Program-made: the position numbers and the translations under genes | Assembly: GCF_918320885.1 (NCBI RefSeq) | Contig: NZ_OU907312.1 | Span: 1,302,465-1,366,464 of the forward strand | Length of the DNA: 64,000 bases | Origin: an unidentified bacterial endosymbiont | Lineage (GTDB): Bacteria > Pseudomonadota > Gammaproteobacteria > Enterobacterales > G038960095 | Direction of reading: 5' to 3' | Shown: in pieces, positions 62,354-64,000 of the stretch | Layout: the number at the start of each line of letters is the position of its first letter | How positions within the stretch are numbered: the first letter of the stretch is position 1 | Notes under the pieces: model-generated | The model's input: only the letters and a program-made list of their open reading frames with translations | What the model was told of the DNA's origin: nothing | Database searches by the model: none

Positions 62354-64000
62354 CTCACGGCGCGTGGTGATATACATAACCAAGGGGGCAACTTCGGCGC
62401 CGAGAAGCACCTCCGGCTTCGTGCCAAGCGGGACTTTATCAACCAGACGGTCACGCACACCAGCAAGACGAGTAGCGACCGTCCAGGCTATCATGAGAGC
62501 CATTGTCACACCACCCTAGGCCAGCGGGCAGGGCTGTATGTCCTGCAACCACAAGGGGTACTAGAGGCCGCCGCGGGGCGCGATATCACCCTGACCGCCG
62601 CCCGCGTCCTAAATGCTGGGGTGGATGGTCAAACCCGATTCACCGCCGGTCGTGATATTAACCTTGGCGCGGTCCAGGTGGGGGAGCAGCATAAACACAT
62701 CGATCATTACTACACCCAGTCGCAAGGCAGCAGCCGTGATGTGGGTAGTCAACTGAAAACCGCTGGCGATATTAGCTTCCAGGCTGGCCATAATTTCACT
62801 GCCATAGCTGCCCAGTTAAGCAGTGGCATCCGTGTGAATCATTCAGGGGCTCTCAGCCTCAGGCGGGAGCGTGACCCCGCTATGACTGCTCCTAGCAGCA
62901 GCGAAGAGAGCCTATTGCCGGCTGAGTCGCTAGCAACAAGCAGTGCCGACCCCCAACGTGCCACTGGTAGTTTGCGTATTCAGGCTGGCAATAATATCGA
63001 TATCCAAGCAGGCCAAGCAAGCCACCATAAGGAAAGCCACTGGAGGGGAAGCGATCGGTCGGTAGCTGGCCAGGAGGTGCTAGCCCAGGAAGCGCAGCTG
63101 GCAGTAGAAGCGCCGCAAGGTGAGCTACAAGTGGCAGCTCAACAGGATGTTTGCTTGAGCGCCGTGCAGCTCAGAAATCGTGGCGCAGCTGGCCACACCA
63201 CCCTCACCGCCGGCCGCCATCTCACGCTAGATACCCTGCGTAGCGAAGAACAGCAGAGCAGGGTCCAGGATGCCGACAACTTTCTACACCAAAGTCGCAC
63301 CGCAGCGGTGGGCAGCTCAATACAAACTGTCGGTGATGTGCGCTGTCAGGCTGGTGAGCGCTTCCAAGCCACCGCCGCTCAAGTGAGCAGCCGTGATGGG
63401 GCTGTGCAGGTGGCAGCTACTCAGCAGCTTGAACTCCTCAGTGGCGAAGCTACAGAGGATTATGATCATGCCACTAAGCACACCGAAGAGGGTTTTTTTA
63501 GTAGCAAGACCATCCGCACCCGTGATATTCGCCACCAAAGCATGGCCCTTGGGAGTAGTTTCAGCGGCCGTCAGGTGACAATGATTGCTGGGGATCAGGC
63601 GAAAAAAACCGGTCAAGGCCACATCAGCGTGGATGGTTCCAGCGTGGTGAGTGATCGACAAACCACCCTGGTCGCCAACACTATCAGCATCACCAGCGCC
63701 GAGAATCACCAACAGCAACACTACACTCGGCAGGAGAAAAAAAGTGGCCTATTCTCCACGGGTGGGGCCTCATTTTGTATTGGCAGCCAGCGCCAGAGCC
63801 TCGAGCAGCAGCGGGCGGGCATTACTCATAATAGCAGTAGTGTCGGCAGCTTACAGGGCGATGTGACTATCCAGGCCCTGGAGCACTACCAGCAGCTCGC
63901 TAGTCAGGTGGTGGCTCCGCAAGGCAATGTTGAAATCACTGCCGCGGAGCTCGCTATTTTGGATGAGCACAACCAACTGCAACTCACCCAGGAAAGTAGC
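62354..64000 (+). pseudogene. TpsA filamentous adhesin, part downstream of the IS, runs off the window
   Basis: 549 codons open without a stop from the restored junction (reading LTARGDIHNQGGNFGAEKHL) to the last base, with no start codon of its own near a ribosome site. Features of FhaB/CdiA proteins are plain: AGRDINLGAVQVGEQHKHID, SGEATEDYDHATKHTEEGFF, then RQEKKSGLFSTGGASFCIGS and NSSSVGSLQGDVTIQALEHY. The absence of any stop shows that the insertion is recent. The C-terminal end, including any CDI toxin and immunity gene, lies beyond 64000. Confidence 0.92.

Overview
The window comes from a gamma-proteobacterium of the Enterobacterales. The housekeeping blocks follow the gene order known from E. 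coli and Yersinia: grpE, nadK, recN, bamE, rnfH/ratA, smpB, ssrA; sodB, grxD, pdxH, tyrS; qmcA, ybbJ, ybaP; rsxG, rsxE, nth; mnmA, purB; folD next to an arginine tRNA. It also has several IS families, broken genes (pta, gdx, a RES toxin), ankyrin and F-box-like proteins, a large two-partner adhesin and an rsx operon cut down to its end. That mix fits a facultative arthropod symbiont of the Hamiltonella / Regiella / Fukatsuia / Serratia symbiotica kind. The species cannot be fixed from the sequence alone.

Layout. 1-18456 is a mobile region lying in the acetate gene pta. It starts with a Tn3-family transposase (51-3071). The transposon end, 167 bp including the first codons of tnpA, occurs a second time in direct orientation at 18291-18457. 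The 15,263 bp from one copy to the other look like a plasmid that integrated by recombination between the two copies. This segment carries an ankyrin gene split by an IS3-family element, a resolvase with a probable res site, a SEC-C protein, an IS110-family element, pieces of a second resolvase, an IS66 remnant, a VapBC pair, and a TrfA-like replication initiator with repeats and a DnaA box. In its centre is a very AT-rich two-gene operon (9570-14059).

That operon is the main discovery. It encodes a 409-residue helical protein followed by a 1063-residue protein with two PD-(D/E)XK nuclease modules and a C-terminal Ulp1-type cysteine protease. This is the architecture of the cytoplasmic incompatibility factors CifA and CifB (Cid/Cnd type) known mainly from Wolbachia and some other Rickettsiales. 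Here it sits on a plasmid-like element in an enterobacterial genome, and all three predicted active sites keep their key residues.

18457-21363 is the 3' three quarters of pta, itself split by a second copy of the IS3-family element. 21440-22780 is an ankyrin protein with an F-box-like motif. 23224-43060 is core chromosome: membrane quality control, the end of the rsx electron-transport operon, DNA repair (nth, nfo, ung), tRNA thiolation, purine uptake and synthesis, folate, vitamin B6, superoxide dismutase, tyrosyl-tRNA synthetase, an NhaC-type antiporter, a xre-res toxin-antitoxin locus with a frameshifted toxin, and two tRNAs. 43049-45718 holds two related ankyrin genes separated by an IS630-family element. 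46523-54997 carries uvrB, the grpE to smpB block and a tmRNA with an unusual tag. 55388 to the window end is a TpsB/TpsA two-partner secretion locus whose giant adhesin is cut by the third IS3-family copy but otherwise stays in frame to the last base.
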